A stretch of 64,000 bases of DNA from Bacillus sp. FJAT-47783 (lineage in GTDB: Bacteria; Bacillota; Bacilli; Bacillales; Aeribacillaceae): positions 62,001 to 126,000 of the forward strand of contig NZ_JAKZKS010000003.1 in NCBI RefSeq assembly GCF_022808615.1, in the 5' to 3' direction. Position numbers and translations under genes: made by a program. This document shows, piece after piece, positions 11,101 through 20,481 of this stretch. Within the stretch, counting starts at the first letter, position 1. Each line of letters starts with the position of its first letter. Below the pieces are notes generated by a model. That model worked only from the letters and a program-made list of their open reading frames with translations. It was not told the origin of the DNA and searched no databases.

Positions 11101-13235
11101 ACTTGCTTCACCTTCTTATTTAGTTCTGGATACTCAATGCGAGAATGGAAAATCCCTTTCATTGTCTCACACAATGATTTTGCGACTAGATCTAATTCCT
11201 TAAACGTAATATCACACTCGTCAAATTGACCATCTTGTACGCGGTCTTTAATTATGGATTGTACGAGCTTCTCAATTTTCTCAGGAGTTGGGTTTTTTAA
11301 CGACCGAACAGCAGCTTCTACGCTGTCCGCAATTGAAATAACAGCAATTTCTCTCGTTTGTGGTTTCGGCCCAGGGTATCTAAACTCTTCTTCCATAATA
11401 TCATGCTCGCTATTTTCTTTCGCCTTATGATAAAAATATTTTAGAAGAGTCGTTCCGTGATGCTGCTCAGCAACATCCACAAATTCTTTTGGCATTTTAT
11501 ATTTTCGAAGCATCTCAGCACCTTCTGTAGCGTGGGCAATGATGACATTTTTACTTAATTGTGCTGAAAGCTTATCATGCGGGTTCTCCATATTCATTTG
11601 ATTTTCGATAAAGTAATGCGGTCGCTTCGTTTTCCCAATATCATGATAATAGCTACCAACACGAGCTAACAGTCCGTTCGCACCTATTGCTTCACATGCA
11701 GATTCTGCTAAATTAGCGACCATCACACTATGATGGTACGTTCCAGGAGCTTCGGTTAAAATTTTACGCAATAACGGATGGTTCGGGTTCGATAGCTCAA
11801 TTAACTTCATCGTAGATAATATTCCAAATCCCGATTCAAAAAAGGGCATAAATCCGATTGCAAGTACAGATGAAACGATTCCTGAAACAACTGCCATAAC
11901 AAAATAAGAACCGATTTCCAGGTTAGTTGTATTTCCATTTTGAATTAAAATAATGGATGTGATAACAAATACATTTACAAATGAGACAAATAAACCTGAC
12001 TGCAATATTTTTGCGCGAACATTATGCTCACCTAAAAAGAGTACGGCAGCTAAACATCCACATAAATAATAAAGACCGATAACAAAATTAAAAGTACTCG
12101 TTACATCATCGTTAAAAATTAAACTTCCACACACCGCTAATAATAAACTGGATAAAAAGGCTAAACGATCGTTAATGAGAAGTTTAATTAACATAACCCC
12201 CATTGAGACTGGTACGATAAACCCGATATGTGTATAGTCCATTTCCTGGAATAAACTAATAATTTTCATCATTGCTAATGTAATGCTAAAAATGATCGTA
12301 TACAAAAGGAGTGATTGCTGCCTTGTAATATAAAAGCTTTTTTCTTTTTCAAAATAGTAAGCAAGCAATGCAACCATTAGTAATATTAGTAAGGCAAGCC
12401 CAATAAATGGTTGGAACGTATATTTATTATCGAGTAGACCTAATAGGTCAAGTTTCCGATACACTTCTCGGTCAATAAGTTGGCCTTCTTCAACAATAAT
12501 TTGCCCTTGCTTAATTTGAACTTCTTGCACTTCTTCTCTCGCTTGTTCTCGTTTTTCCTCGGTCGCTTCTAAATCATATGTATAGTTTGGAATGATGGCG
12601 ATTTCACCGATTTTTGCTGCTGCATCAACCAGTTCGTTCGATAAGTTCCCATATTGAAGATTATCTTTCACATTTGCACGTGCCTCTTCCACTTTCTCAA
12701 CGGTAATCGGGTTACTCATAATCGTATTGACAGCGGTAATGACCGAATCTACCGCCATTTTTAAATCTTTTTCATCAGCTTTTAACAGCGTAGTGAGAAC
12801 ATCTGCAGGAATTTGTTCGTAACCTTGAGATTTCAAGGCATCTTGGAGCTGTAAAAGTTTTTCATCTTCAGAAATATTTACTTCATTTTCTTCTTTTACT
12901 TCCGTTTTCTTTACCATTATGGTTTCGAAGATAGAATTGACCATCGACACACTATTATTAGCAAATTCTCGATTTAATACATATTGATCTTCTACATTTG
13001 CCGCTGCTTCATCGCGCCTTTTTTTTGTCATCTCTTCATCTACCATTGTTGTAGGGGCATAAATCGTTTGATCAGAGACGGTAAACAGCTTAACATCAAA
13101 TGTATCGGGCTTTACATTGCTAAAAAGAACGACAAAAAGAATAACTGACAGAACGGGATATAACAAAAAGTGTAGTGATTTTATTTGATTAAAAACACGA
13201 ATATTCTTCTTATTTTTCTTCATTTTCTTACTCAA
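11097..13235 (-). CDS. pgpH: c-di-AMP phosphodiesterase PgpH (7TMR-HD)
   Basis: Large membrane-bound HD-domain enzyme that degrades cyclic di-AMP. A short cytoplasmic lysine-rich N-terminus and first membrane helix (about 25-43) lead into an extracytoplasmic 7TMR-HD domain (about 45-270). A cluster of seven membrane helices follows (about 275-460), then the HD domain (about 480-690) with [18 protein letters not shown] and EQHHGTT metal-binding motifs. The 712 residues match B. subtilis YqfF. The start is a TTG at 13235 with GGGAGG 8 bases upstream. A terminator-like hairpin separates it from phoH, so it may be partly independently regulated. Confidence 0.95.
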   Translation of the reverse strand: MSKKMKKNKKNIRVFNQIKSLHFLLYPVLSVILFVVLFSNVKPDTFDVKLFTVSDQTIYAPTTMVDEEMTKKRRDEAAANVEDQYVLNREFANNSVSMVNSIFETIMVKKTEVKEENEVNISEDEKLLQLQDALKSQGYEQIPADVLTTLLKADEKDLKMAVDSVITAVNTIMSNPITVEKVEEARANVKDNLQYGNLSNELVDAAAKIGEIAIIPNYTYDLEATEEKREQAREEVQEVQIKQGQIIVEEGQLIDREVYRKLDLLGLLDNKYTFQPFIGLALLILLMVALLAYYFEKEKSFYITRQQSLLLYTIIFSITLAMMKIISLFQEMDYTHIGFIVPVSMGVMLIKLLINDRLAFLSSLLLAVCGSLIFNDDVTSTFNFVIGLYYLCGCLAAVLFLGEHNVRAKILQSGLFVSFVNVFVITSIILIQNGNTTNLEIGSYFVMAVVSGIVSSVLAIGFMPFFESGFGILSTMKLIELSNPNHPLLRKILTEAPGTYHHSVMVANLAESACEAIGANGLLARVGSYYHDIGKTKRPHYFIENQMNMENPHDKLSAQLSKNVIIAHATEGAEMLRKYKMPKEFVDVAEQHHGTTLLKYFYHKAKENSEHDIMEEEFRYPGPKPQTREIAVISIADSVEAAVRSLKNPTPEKIEKLVQSIIKDRVQDGQFDECDITFKELDLVAKSLCETMKGIFHSRIEYPELNKKVKQV

Positions 13236-13284
13236 TGATTAAACCTCCCCATCCCTGTCGGTGATGGCTATTAAATTGTGTAAA

Positions 13285-13318
13285 AAGAACCCGTTCATAG
13301 CGGGAGACGGGTCTTTTT
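13285..13318 (-). terminator. Terminator-like hairpin between phoH and pgpH
   Basis: On the minus strand AAAAAGACCCGT is followed by an 11-12 base loop and ACGGGTTCTTTTT, giving a stem of about 12 pairs with a U tract. It begins at the phoH stop codon and lies 50 bp before pgpH. It should attenuate read-through from the yqfD-phoH part of the cluster. Confidence 0.75.
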
Positions 13319-14282
13319 ATCCATTCATTTTTTGTTCATACGCAGCAATAATTTTGGAAACGAGAGGGTGTCTTACAACATCCTTTTGCTCTAAGTAAAC
13401 GAAAGAAATCCCTTTAATATCAGATAGAATTTCTTGTACAACCGCTAAACCTGATTTGACTCCTTTTGGCAAGTCAACTTGCGATATGTCCCCAGTAATA
13501 ATCATTTTTGAGCCAAAACCTAATCTTGTTAAAAACATCTTCATTTGCGCGGGTGTCGTATTTTGAGCTTCATCTAAAATCACAAACGCATCCTCTAATG
13601 TGCGTCCCCGCATATAGGCAAGCGGTGCAATTTCAATTGTTCCTCTTTCGATGAGTCGGGCCGTATGATCTGCGCCAAGCACTTCATGCAGCGCATCATA
13701 AAGTGGTCGTAAATAAGGATCTACCTTCTCCTTTAAATCTCCTGGTAAAAAACCTAAGCTTTCACCCGCTTCAACGGCTGGACGCGTCAAAATAATTTTC
13801 TTTACGAACCCGTTCTTCAGCGCATGAACAGCCATGACAACAGCTAAAAAGGTTTTACCTGTCCCTGCAGGACCAATTCCAAATACTAAATCCTTTTTCT
13901 TTATCGCCTCAATATATGTTCGCTGTCCTAATGTTTTAATACGTATCGATTTTCCTTTTGCTGTTTTAGCAATCTCTTCATCATATAAATAGGCAAAATC
14001 ATCGAGTGAACCACTTTCCGCCATACGAATGGCATATAAAACGTCTCGTTCCGTTATATGGACGCCTTTACGAATAACAACTAATAAGGCATGCAAAAGC
14101 TTGTCAACAAGCTGTACTTTGTTATGTTCACCTGAAACAGATACGGATTCTCCACGAGTAATGATCGAAACATTTAATTCTTCTTCAATTCGTTTTAAGT
14201 TAACATCATGAATACCAAATAAAGCAATCGCTTCATTCGGGTTTTCCAACTGTTGGTTAATGGTTACTAAAGCTTCTGGCAT
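13317..14282 (-). CDS. phoH: PhoH-like ATPase
   Basis: Predicted cytoplasmic P-loop ATPase of the PhoH family, often linked to RNA metabolism. An N-terminal KH-like region (about 1-100) is followed by the ATPase core with Walker A GPAGTGKTFLAV around residue 138 and Walker B VILDEAQN around residue 235. TRPAVEAGESLGFLPGDL is a family hallmark. The 321-residue length matches Bacillus PhoH. CAGGGAGATT precedes the ATG, and the gene starts 3 bp after the yqfD stop. Its neighbours ybeY and era support a link to RNA and ribosome maturation, but the exact role is not established. Confidence 0.93.
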   Translation of the reverse strand: MPEALVTINQQLENPNEAIALFGIHDVNLKRIEEELNVSIITRGESVSVSGEHNKVQLVDKLLHALLVVIRKGVHITERDVLYAIRMAESGSLDDFAYLYDEEIAKTAKGKSIRIKTLGQRTYIEAIKKKDLVFGIGPAGTGKTFLAVVMAVHALKNGFVKKIILTRPAVEAGESLGFLPGDLKEKVDPYLRPLYDALHEVLGADHTARLIERGTIEIAPLAYMRGRTLEDAFVILDEAQNTTPAQMKMFLTRLGFGSKMIITGDISQVDLPKGVKSGLAVVQEILSDIKGISFVYLEQKDVVRHPLVSKIIAAYEQKMNG

Positions 14283-14285
14283 TCT

Positions 14286-15473
14286 TTAATCTCCCTGTAC
14301 GATTGGTTTCGTTTCTACAATATCTTCAATAACTTGGAAAAGTATTTTCATCTTAACTTTACCATTCTCATTTCTTTCTTGCAAAACTTTTTCTTCTTTG
14401 ATTTCATCTTTCTCCCCAAGCTTTTCTTTTAAATTTTTTTTCGCTAAGTTTAATCCCTTTTCTTTCACTTCTTCCTTCGTATACTTTTTTGTTACTGTTT
14501 CTGATTCTCGGTACGTCTCGTTTACATAGCTAATCGGCAATGTCCAGTGAAGAAAATGGAATGGTTTATTGGTGACTTCTTTTTCAAACTGTTTATATTC
14601 ATTTTTTTTGAATCCCCAAAAAGGGACGCTGAATCCGTAAATATCGATTTTATGTTTTGTTATATAATTTCCCGTTAACACTTCATACGTCGATTCCAAT
14701 GGGACCTTTACGACCGTTTCATACCATGTTTCTCCGTACACTTCTCCCTTTGCCCCTACTAGCTGTTCATTTTTTTCATTTCCAATAATGCCAGACACTA
14801 AAATTTGCCCTTTTTGAACATGTTCATGAATCGATACCATCTGTTGACCTTTTTCTACAAACATTCTTGATATAACCGCTTCCTTTGAAGCGACAATATG
14901 CTGTGGGCCAACATACTCCTTCTCTGGTGGTTCTTTTTTTTCCACCACTTCTATATGGTAGGTTGTCCCGACTAAATCAACACCTATCCATGTAATGCCT
15001 TCAACCTCATCTAACACATATTTTTGAATGTCGTCTGGTTCAGGTAACAGAAATTGAAATGCACCTGTTTTAATACCGATTTTCTTTAATTCTTTCTCTA
15101 CTAAATGCTCTGTCTTCGGTTCAGCACCTTGAATTTCAATCCCCCAAACCATGTTTGATAAAAGGAATGCAATAATAAAAAAGCATGTCATTCCAATTAG
15201 AAACCCGCTGTTTTTATACGATCTTTTAATCCAAAATGGCAGACCTTTTCGTTTTAGAAATGTACATGTACAATCATTTCTTCGAACAACTTTTCTTAGT
15301 GCATGTACATCTTGAAGACGAATAAAAAAAGAGACTTTCCCCGAACGATGACGCTTTACATCCCATAGAAAAATCCTTTCCCTTACACAGTCATTAATAA
15401 ATCGTTCCGTACCAACACCTTCAATGACAACTTGGACATTCCCGGTAAAAAAATAAATCCATTTATTTTTCAT
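14286..15473 (-). CDS. yqfD: Sporulation protein YqfD
   Basis: Membrane-anchored protein of the YqfD/stage IV sporulation family, which in B. subtilis is expressed under sigma-E in the mother cell. It begins MKNKWIYFFTGNVQVVIEGVG, has one strong membrane helix near residues 85-105, and carries the family-specific block with TWIGVDLVGTTYHIEVVEKK and a C-terminal lysine-rich part. About 395 residues matches the family. I use the ATG at 15473 because AGGAGG is 6 bases upstream; the ATG at 15476 is too close to it, and a longer frame to 15518 overlaps yqfC. The molecular function is unknown. Confidence 0.93.
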   Translation of the reverse strand: MKNKWIYFFTGNVQVVIEGVGTERFINDCVRERIFLWDVKRHRSGKVSFFIRLQDVHALRKVVRRNDCTCTFLKRKGLPFWIKRSYKNSGFLIGMTCFFIIAFLLSNMVWGIEIQGAEPKTEHLVEKELKKIGIKTGAFQFLLPEPDDIQKYVLDEVEGITWIGVDLVGTTYHIEVVEKKEPPEKEYVGPQHIVASKEAVISRMFVEKGQQMVSIHEHVQKGQILVSGIIGNEKNEQLVGAKGEVYGETWYETVVKVPLESTYEVLTGNYITKHKIDIYGFSVPFWGFKKNEYKQFEKEVTNKPFHFLHWTLPISYVNETYRESETVTKKYTKEEVKEKGLNLAKKNLKEKLGEKDEIKEEKVLQERNENGKVKMKILFQVIEDIVETKPIVQGD

Positions 15474-15489
15474 CATGTACCTCCTATCA

Positions 15490-15774
15490 TTACTGATCGA
15501 TATAGAGAACCTTTTCAATTTGGCCTTCTAACAAAATTTCTTCAGGTAATATCGTCTTAATGACGAAGTGATTGCCTTTTATTAATAGTTGTCCTTGCTT
15601 AAGGAGCAACCGAACTTCTTGTTCAGAAAACGTTAATAGGCCTTTATGATTTTCTATGTAAATATGGAGTTGCCCAATCATCGTTATTCTCGGAAGATCC
15701 ATCATCACATCAGGAGGTACTTCTAACGACCTTGTTAACCAACTTGTCATTTTTTTATGCCATTTTTTCGCCAT
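15490..15774 (-). CDS. yqfC: Sporulation protein YqfC
   Basis: A 94-residue protein of the YabP/YqfC family. It begins MAKKWHKKMTSWLTRSLEVPPD and includes PRITMIGQLHIYIENHKGLLTFSEQEVRL, typical of the family, which adopts a small beta-rich fold. It always precedes yqfD, and in B. subtilis the pair belongs to the sigma-E regulon. The ATG follows directly on a T run, with GGGGG 9 bases upstream inside a hairpin (see 15775-15823). No biochemical activity is known to me for this family. Confidence 0.92.
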   Translation of the reverse strand: MAKKWHKKMTSWLTRSLEVPPDVMMDLPRITMIGQLHIYIENHKGLLTFSEQEVRLLLKQGQLLIKGNHFVIKTILPEEILLEGQIEKVLYIDQ

Positions 15775-15823
15775 AAAAAAGAACCCCCTTTCATCTCATA
15801 TTTATGAGATAAATAGAGGTTCT
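15775..15823 (-). promoter_or_regulatory. Hairpin that is terminator-like and overlaps the yqfC ribosome binding site
   Basis: On the minus strand AGAACC (818-823 of 15 kb) pairs with GGTTCT (15780-15785), enclosing the exact inner stem ATCTCATA/TATGAGAT (15793-15810). TTTTTT follows immediately and then the yqfC ATG. The GGGGG ribosome binding site (15784-15788) lies in the 3' arm. The fold could both terminate the floA transcript and hide the yqfC start. Confidence 0.6.
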
Positions 15824-15838
15824 AACACCAAAACTTTG

Positions 15839-16249
15839 CTAATTTCGTCTATATGCATTGAAGGGACGCTTTGATCTTGGTTCTTTTAAAATTTCACTCC
15901 ATATAATCCCGTCGACAGGTGACTGCAATGAAGGTTTTCGATTCTTTTTCACCGCTTTATTTTTCAAAGATGGTGATTGTATTTTTATTGAACGTGTATT
16001 TACAGGCATCTCTTTATTACGATTTTTAATTTCTTCATACCGTTTCTCAATTTCCGAGACAACCTTTTGCTCCTCAACACTTTGTATTTCTACCTTTTGG
16101 TTAGTTGTTTGTTGAACGCTAGCACGTTTAACCTTCGGGGGAGCCTCCTCTTTCTCTTTTTCTCTTTTACGTCCTAAAATGGATGTCACAATCCCGATCA
16201 ACACTGCAATGAGTAACGGATTATCTAATAATAGTTCAAATACATTCAT
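15839..16249 (-). CDS. Hypothetical membrane-anchored protein in the yqfB position
   Basis: A 136-residue protein I cannot assign to a functional family. It starts with one hydrophobic segment (about residues 10-24, LLIAVLIGIVTSILG), followed by a very basic, low-complexity tail rich in Lys, Arg, Glu and Ser, ending in a conserved-looking PVDGIIWSEILKEPRSKRPF block. The topology suggests a single N-terminal helix with a cytoplasmic basic tail. It lies between floA and yqfC, where B. subtilis has yqfB, but I cannot show homology by eye. AAGGAGATGG before the ATG and co-orientation 32 bp after floA make it a real gene. Confidence 0.75.
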   Translation of the reverse strand: MNVFELLLDNPLLIAVLIGIVTSILGRKREKEKEEAPPKVKRASVQQTTNQKVEIQSVEEQKVVSEIEKRYEEIKNRNKEMPVNTRSIKIQSPSLKNKAVKKNRKPSLQSPVDGIIWSEILKEPRSKRPFNAYRRN

Positions 16250-16281
16250 CGTTCCATCTCCTTATTATTGAAACAGAACTT

Positions 16282-17268
16282 TTATTCTTCATCATCTTGA
16301 TCCTTCGTTAGTTTTCCAATTGAATCCCGCATATCTGTATCCGCACTAATGTTCTTAATGTTCATGTAATCCATTACGCCAATATTACCTGAGCGTAACG
16401 CTTCTGCCATTGCAAGTGGAACTTGCGCTTCTGCTTCGACAACTTTCGCGCGCATTTCTTCAACTTTCGCGCGCATTTCTTGTTCTTTTGCAACAGCCAT
16501 CGCACGGCGTTCTTCCGCTTTCGCTTGCGCAATATTTTTATCAGCCTCTGCTTGATCTGTTTGTAAAATAGCTCCGATATTTTTGCCGATATCAACATCA
16601 GCGATATCAATCGATAAGATTTCAAAAGCAGTGCCTGAATCTAATCCTTTTCCTAAAACGGTTTGTGAAATTAAGTCTGGGTTTTCCAATACTTTTTTAT
16701 GATTATCAGAAGAACCAATTGTACTTACAATTCCTTCTCCGACACGGGCAATAATCGTATCTTCTCCAGCACCACCGACTAGACGATCAATATTAGCTCT
16801 AACAGTAATTCGAGCTTTTGCTTTCACTTCAATTCCATCCATTGCCACACCAGCGATAAAAGGAGTTTCAATCACTTTTGGATTAACACTCATTTGCACC
16901 GCTTCTAATACATCACGGCCTGCTAAATCAATCGCTGCACAGCGCTCAAAAGATAATTCAATATTTGCTCGTTCCGCTGCAATTAACGCATTTACAACTC
17001 GATCGACATTACCACCAGCTAAATAGTGGCTTTCTAATTGATTTGTCGTTACATTTAATCCAGCTTTACTTGCTTTAATCAATGGATTAATGACTCGACT
17101 CGGAATCACTCGGCGAAGTCGCATTCCAATTAGTGTAAAAATACTAATTCGCACGCCTGCAGCTAACGCTGAAATCCAAAGCATGACTGGGACAAACGTA
17201 AATAGTACAGCTAGTAAAATAAATCCAATTACAATAAGACCTAATAGTAAGAATGTAGACGGATCCAT
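16282..17268 (-). CDS. floA: Flotillin-like protein FloA
   Basis: Membrane scaffold protein that organises lipid microdomains and affects cell-wall synthesis, secretion and signalling. The 328-residue product starts with a hydrophobic membrane-embedded segment (about 6-50), followed by a conserved block with [15 protein letters not shown], the SPFH-like domain around 60-230, and a coiled-coil rich in Ala, Glu and Lys (about 235-300, repeated EEMRAKV units). Two EMRAKVE repeats are visible at the DNA level near 16,450. AGGAGGAG precedes the ATG. The gene follows the nfeD-type gene yqeZ by 11 bp; these two families are a conserved functional pair. Confidence 0.97.
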   Translation of the reverse strand: MDPSTFLLLGLIVIGFILLAVLFTFVPVMLWISALAAGVRISIFTLIGMRLRRVIPSRVINPLIKASKAGLNVTTNQLESHYLAGGNVDRVVNALIAAERANIELSFERCAAIDLAGRDVLEAVQMSVNPKVIETPFIAGVAMDGIEVKAKARITVRANIDRLVGGAGEDTIIARVGEGIVSTIGSSDNHKKVLENPDLISQTVLGKGLDSGTAFEILSIDIADVDIGKNIGAILQTDQAEADKNIAQAKAEERRAMAVAKEQEMRAKVEEMRAKVVEAEAQVPLAMAEALRSGNIGVMDYMNIKNISADTDMRDSIGKLTKDQDDEE

Positions 17269-17279
17269 TTATTCTCCTC

Positions 17280-18608
17280 CTATTCGTTTAGTTCACGAAC
17301 AACAATACGTGAACCTTCCGTTTTTATAACTTTTACTTTTTTTCCCTTTTCAATATACCCGCCTTCTGTGACAACATCAAGTCGTTCATCACCAAATAGC
17401 GCGGTTCCAGCAGGTCTTAACGTTGTAAGCGCCATTCCAACCTGACCGAGGAGCTCTGTCCGTGAAGCATTCGACACGTACCCTTTTTCTGTTGTCGTTT
17501 GATCACTTAAAACAATCTTCCTAAAAAATTTCATGCGTTTTCCAAACACCTTCGTCATTAATATAAATATCGAAACCGCTGCAACGACAGCTATAACTAA
17601 CGATATAGCCATTTGTGATATATCTCCAGATGCAAAAAACAAACTAATAATAATGGCAACTGCCCCGAGCAATCCGGCTATACCACCCGGTATGAAAAAT
17701 TCGACAATAATGAGTAATATACCGCCTATGAACAAAATGAAAGATTCCATACCAGCCAAACCGGCGACTTGATGTCCATAAAAGAAGAGTAAAAGTGAAG
17801 ATAATCCCATAAATCCCGGTATTCCAAATCCTGGTGTATACAGTTCCAATATAAGGCCGATACTACCAATGGATAAAAGAATCGGAACGACAACAGGATG
17901 TGTGAGAAAACGAGCGACTTTCTCCGCAAAACTAACATTTGACTGAACAACGGTTGCATCTTGTAATGCAAGTTCTTCCAATAAGTCATTTAAACTTGAG
18001 ACGATTCCTTTTGCATAACCGACTTCTACAGCTTGCTTTGCCGTTAACGTAAGCAAGTCACCTTTTGCTGCTCCAACTTGTGGTAAATCAACGTTTGCAT
18101 CGACCATTGCCTCTGCATAAATCGGATCCAATTGATGCGCTTCAGCTGCGTTTATCATTTCGGCTTTCCAAAACGATGCCGCTTTTTTATCCGCAGCGTT
18201 CCCTTCTAAGTCAATAATAGCTGCTGAACCCATCGTACCACTTGGGTGAAAATATATCTCATCCGTATTTAAAGCAATATAAGCACCTGCAGAAATGGCT
18301 TGCTTATTCACATACGCGACCGTATCGATTTTTGTGCTATTGATATGTTTTGCGATTTCAACCGCCGCATCGACAGCTCCACCTGGCGTGTTAAGCTCAA
18401 AAATAATCTTCGTTGCTCCTTCTGTTTCTGCCTCTTTAATTGACCTTTCAATAAAAGCAGAAAGACCTTTTTCAACTGTTTCCTCAATTGGAATAACGTA
18501 AACTTTATTGTTGTCAGCTCTAAGCGGTTGTGATCCACCCAACCAAATCATTAGGAAAAGGCTGCATAGATACAAAATAGAAACGATGCGCTTTATTTTT
18601 ATTTGCAA
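17280..18608 (-). CDS. yqeZ: NfeD-family membrane protein with N-terminal serine-protease-like domain
   Basis: Long-form NfeD protein, partner of flotillins. A signal peptide or anchor (about 1-32) is followed by a ClpP-like serine protease domain (about 35-230) with FELNTPGG and the nucleophile context YVNKQAISAGAYIALN, plus a lysine in the HPSGTMGSAAI region as in Ser-Lys proteases. Next come four or five membrane helices (about 235-360) and a C-terminal NfeD OB-fold (about 375-442). The 442-residue length matches B. subtilis YqeZ. The start is probably a TTG at 18608 after GGAGGAAGGGGG. It is co-transcribed with floA. Confidence 0.93.
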   Translation of the reverse strand: MQIKIKRIVSILYLCSLFLMIWLGGSQPLRADNNKVYVIPIEETVEKGLSAFIERSIKEAETEGATKIIFELNTPGGAVDAAVEIAKHINSTKIDTVAYVNKQAISAGAYIALNTDEIYFHPSGTMGSAAIIDLEGNAADKKAASFWKAEMINAAEAHQLDPIYAEAMVDANVDLPQVGAAKGDLLTLTAKQAVEVGYAKGIVSSLNDLLEELALQDATVVQSNVSFAEKVARFLTHPVVVPILLSIGSIGLILELYTPGFGIPGFMGLSSLLLFFYGHQVAGLAGMESFILFIGGILLIIVEFFIPGGIAGLLGAVAIIISLFFASGDISQMAISLVIAVVAAVSIFILMTKVFGKRMKFFRKIVLSDQTTTEKGYVSNASRTELLGQVGMALTTLRPAGTALFGDERLDVVTEGGYIEKGKKVKVIKTEGSRIVVRELNE

Positions 18609-18737
18609 AAGCCCCCTTCCTCCTCCCTATTTCAGTTTCATTAAGTACTACGATTCCTTCTATCTTTAGGTTTCACTTTTTTATTCGAATAAGACCTAAC
18701 TCATTAATATTTTTTCAAAATGATCCTTATTATAAAC

Positions 18738-18764
18738 AGAAGGCACCTTTTGCAGGTGCCTTCT
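18738..18764 (-). terminator. Terminator after yqeY
   Basis: AGAAGGCACCT (18738-18748) pairs exactly with AGGTGCCTTCT (18754-18764) around a 5-base loop. On the minus strand it is followed by an AT-rich but not T-only tail (GTTTATAAT). It closes the rpsU-yqeY operon ahead of yqeZ. Confidence 0.75.
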
Positions 18765-18770
18765 AATATT

Positions 18771-19217
18771 TTATGAAAGTTGTTGTATTACTAATTTATT
18801 CACAAGCGATCCGTCTGCCTTACCTTTTACTTTCGGCATAATCGCACCCATTACTTTACCCATATCCGCCTTAGATGACGCGTTAACTTCTGCAATTGTC
18901 TCATTTACAATTTGAAGTAGCTCATCTTCAGATAATTGTTTAGGCATGTAATCGGTTAATATGTCAATCTCAGATTGAGTTTTTTCAACTAAATCTGAAC
19001 GACCTGCATTGTCAAATTCCTGGAGGGAGTCTTTGCGTTGCTTTAATTCACGAGAAAGAACCGTTAGTTCTTCTTCTTCTGTTAACTCACTTTTCCCAAG
19101 CTTAATCCCCTCATTTTGTAATGAGGCTTTCACCGTACGGATAACAGTAAGTCGGTCTTTTTCTTTATTTTTCATCGCTTGCTTCATGTCTTGATTTAAA
19201 CGCTCAAGAAGACTCAT
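18771..19217 (-). CDS. yqeY: GatB/YqeY domain-containing protein
   Basis: A 148-residue protein consisting almost wholly of the YqeY domain, which is also found at the C-terminus of GatB in tRNA-dependent amidotransferases and is thought to contact tRNA. It begins [23 protein letters not shown] and ends with [25 protein letters not shown], both typical. It follows rpsU by 14 bp and shares its promoter. AGAGGGTGT precedes the ATG. The cellular function of the stand-alone form is not known. Confidence 0.93.
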   Translation of the reverse strand: MSLLERLNQDMKQAMKNKEKDRLTVIRTVKASLQNEGIKLGKSELTEEEELTVLSRELKQRKDSLQEFDNAGRSDLVEKTQSEIDILTDYMPKQLSEDELLQIVNETIAEVNASSKADMGKVMGAIMPKVKGKADGSLVNKLVIQQLS

Positions 19218-19231
19218 TCGTACACCCTCTT

Positions 19232-19405
19232 TTAAAATTTGCGTTTTCTTGCAGCTTCAGACTTCTTCTTACGTTTAACGCTAGGCTTTTCATAGAACTC
19301 GCGCTTTCTAACTTCCTGCAAAGTACCAGTTTTCGATACTTGGCGTCTAAAGCGACGAAGAGCATCTTCAAGCGATTCGTTTTTACGAACGACTGTTTTA
19401 GACAT
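19232..19405 (-). CDS. rpsU: 30S ribosomal protein S21
   Basis: Small basic protein of the 30S platform, near the anti-Shine-Dalgarno region. The 57-residue product [21 protein letters not shown]... ends in a Lys/Arg-rich tail ([15 protein letters not shown]), standard for bS21. I start at the ATG 19405, preceded by GGAGGGAGGG, and not at an in-frame codon 36 bases upstream. It is the first gene of rpsU-yqeY, driven by a near-consensus sigma-A promoter about 70 bp upstream. Confidence 0.98.
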   Translation of the reverse strand: MSKTVVRKNESLEDALRRFRRQVSKTGTLQEVRKREFYEKPSVKRKKKSEAARKRKF

Positions 19406-19475
19406 CCTATTTCCCTCCCTCCGAACGAAACCAATCAACATTCATGATTCATCAATTAGAAACATGTACTAACAT

Positions 19476-19504
19476 AGTATAATATAATCAACGATATTGG
19501 TCAA
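19476..19504 (-). promoter_or_regulatory. Sigma-A promoter of rpsU-yqeY
   Basis: TTGACC (19499-19504) and TATACT (19476-19481) are separated by 17 bases on the minus strand, 70 bp ahead of the rpsU start. Strong match, as expected for a ribosomal protein gene. Confidence 0.85.
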
Positions 19505-19583
19505 TGTTAAACCTTTATATCTATTTTTTTCACAAAAACGAATTGTATACGTGATAAAGAATGTAGTTAAAAAAGACACTGGA

Positions 19584-20252
19584 TTAATAATCGCTTGTAG
19601 ACGTTTCACCTTTCACAATGGCAATACCAGAGCTTGCACCAATACGAGTAGCACCTGCTTCAATCATTTCTTCTGCACCTTTTCGGTCGCGCACACCACC
19701 TGAAGCCTTCACGCCAATTTCTGGGCCAACCGTTTTTCTCATTAATTGAATATCTTCAACCGTTGCCCCACCTGTTGAGAATCCAGTGGATGTTTTTACA
19801 TAATCAGCACCTGCTTTTACAGCTAGCTCACATGCTTTTACTTTTTCTTCTTCTGTTAAAAGACATGTTTCGATGATGACTTTTGTTAACGCTTTCCCTT
19901 TTGCCGCATCAACAACCGCACGAATGTCCTTTTCTACGAGTTCGTAATTTTTATCTTTTAAAGCACCGATATTCATAACCATATCTACTTCAGTTGCACC
20001 ATTTTCAATCGCATTTTTCGTTTCAAATGCCTTTGTTTCTGGTGTGTTTGCACCTAATGGGAAACCGATGACTGTACATACCTTTACATCTGTTCCACTT
20101 AATAATTCAGCTGCTGTTTTTACCCATGTTGGATTCACACAAACTGAAGCAAATGTATATTCTTTCGCTTCTTTACAAAGCTTTACGATTTCGTCTTTTG
20201 TGATTACAGGTTTTAAAGCTGTATGATCAATGATACTTGCAATGTTTGACAT
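19584..20252 (-). CDS. deoC: Deoxyribose-phosphate aldolase
   Basis: Class I aldolase that splits 2-deoxyribose 5-phosphate into glyceraldehyde 3-phosphate and acetaldehyde in deoxynucleoside catabolism. The 222-residue barrel shows IDHTALKP at the N-terminus, [10 protein letters not shown], and the Schiff-base lysine in [17 protein letters not shown] around residue 150. [20 protein letters not shown] forms the phosphate-binding end. AGAAGGGAGAC precedes the ATG. It stands alone between two transcription units, with no deoxynucleoside transporter or phosphorylase beside it. In B. subtilis this slot between yqeV (mtaB) and rpsU has no deoC. Confidence 0.96.
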   Translation of the reverse strand: MSNIASIIDHTALKPVITKDEIVKLCKEAKEYTFASVCVNPTWVKTAAELLSGTDVKVCTVIGFPLGANTPETKAFETKNAIENGATEVDMVMNIGALKDKNYELVEKDIRAVVDAAKGKALTKVIIETCLLTEEEKVKACELAVKAGADYVKTSTGFSTGGATVEDIQLMRKTVGPEIGVKASGGVRDRKGAEEMIEAGATRIGASSGIAIVKGETSTSDY

Positions 20253-20426
20253 ACATGTTAGTCTCCCTTCTGTTTTCAGTTGTACGTACCTCTTAAGTTT
20301 ACCATTAGTTTATGAAAATTACGAGTGGTTGTCCGTACATTTCCCTAAAAAGAGTAAATCTTTTTTTAGCTTTGACAGCAGATGATTTTTTATGTAACTT
20401 TTCGCTTAAACTAAGTGAACTGTCAT

Positions 20427-20462
20427 AAAAAAAGAGATACGATTCTGCTCGTACCTCTTTTA
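20427..20462 (-). terminator. Terminator at the end of the hrcA-mtaB operon
   Basis: AAAGAGATACGA (20431-20442) pairs with TCGTACCTCTTT (20449-20460), with one G-U pair, and a T7 run follows on the minus strand. It lies 20 bp after the mtaB stop. Confidence 0.88.
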
Positions 20463-20481
20463 TAACAACTTTACATTTTCA

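Noticed and set aside
16440-16480. Short tandem repeat in floA as a mobile or regulatory repeat
   Set aside because: It encodes the repeated EEMRAKV heptad of the FloA coiled-coil, so protein structure explains it.
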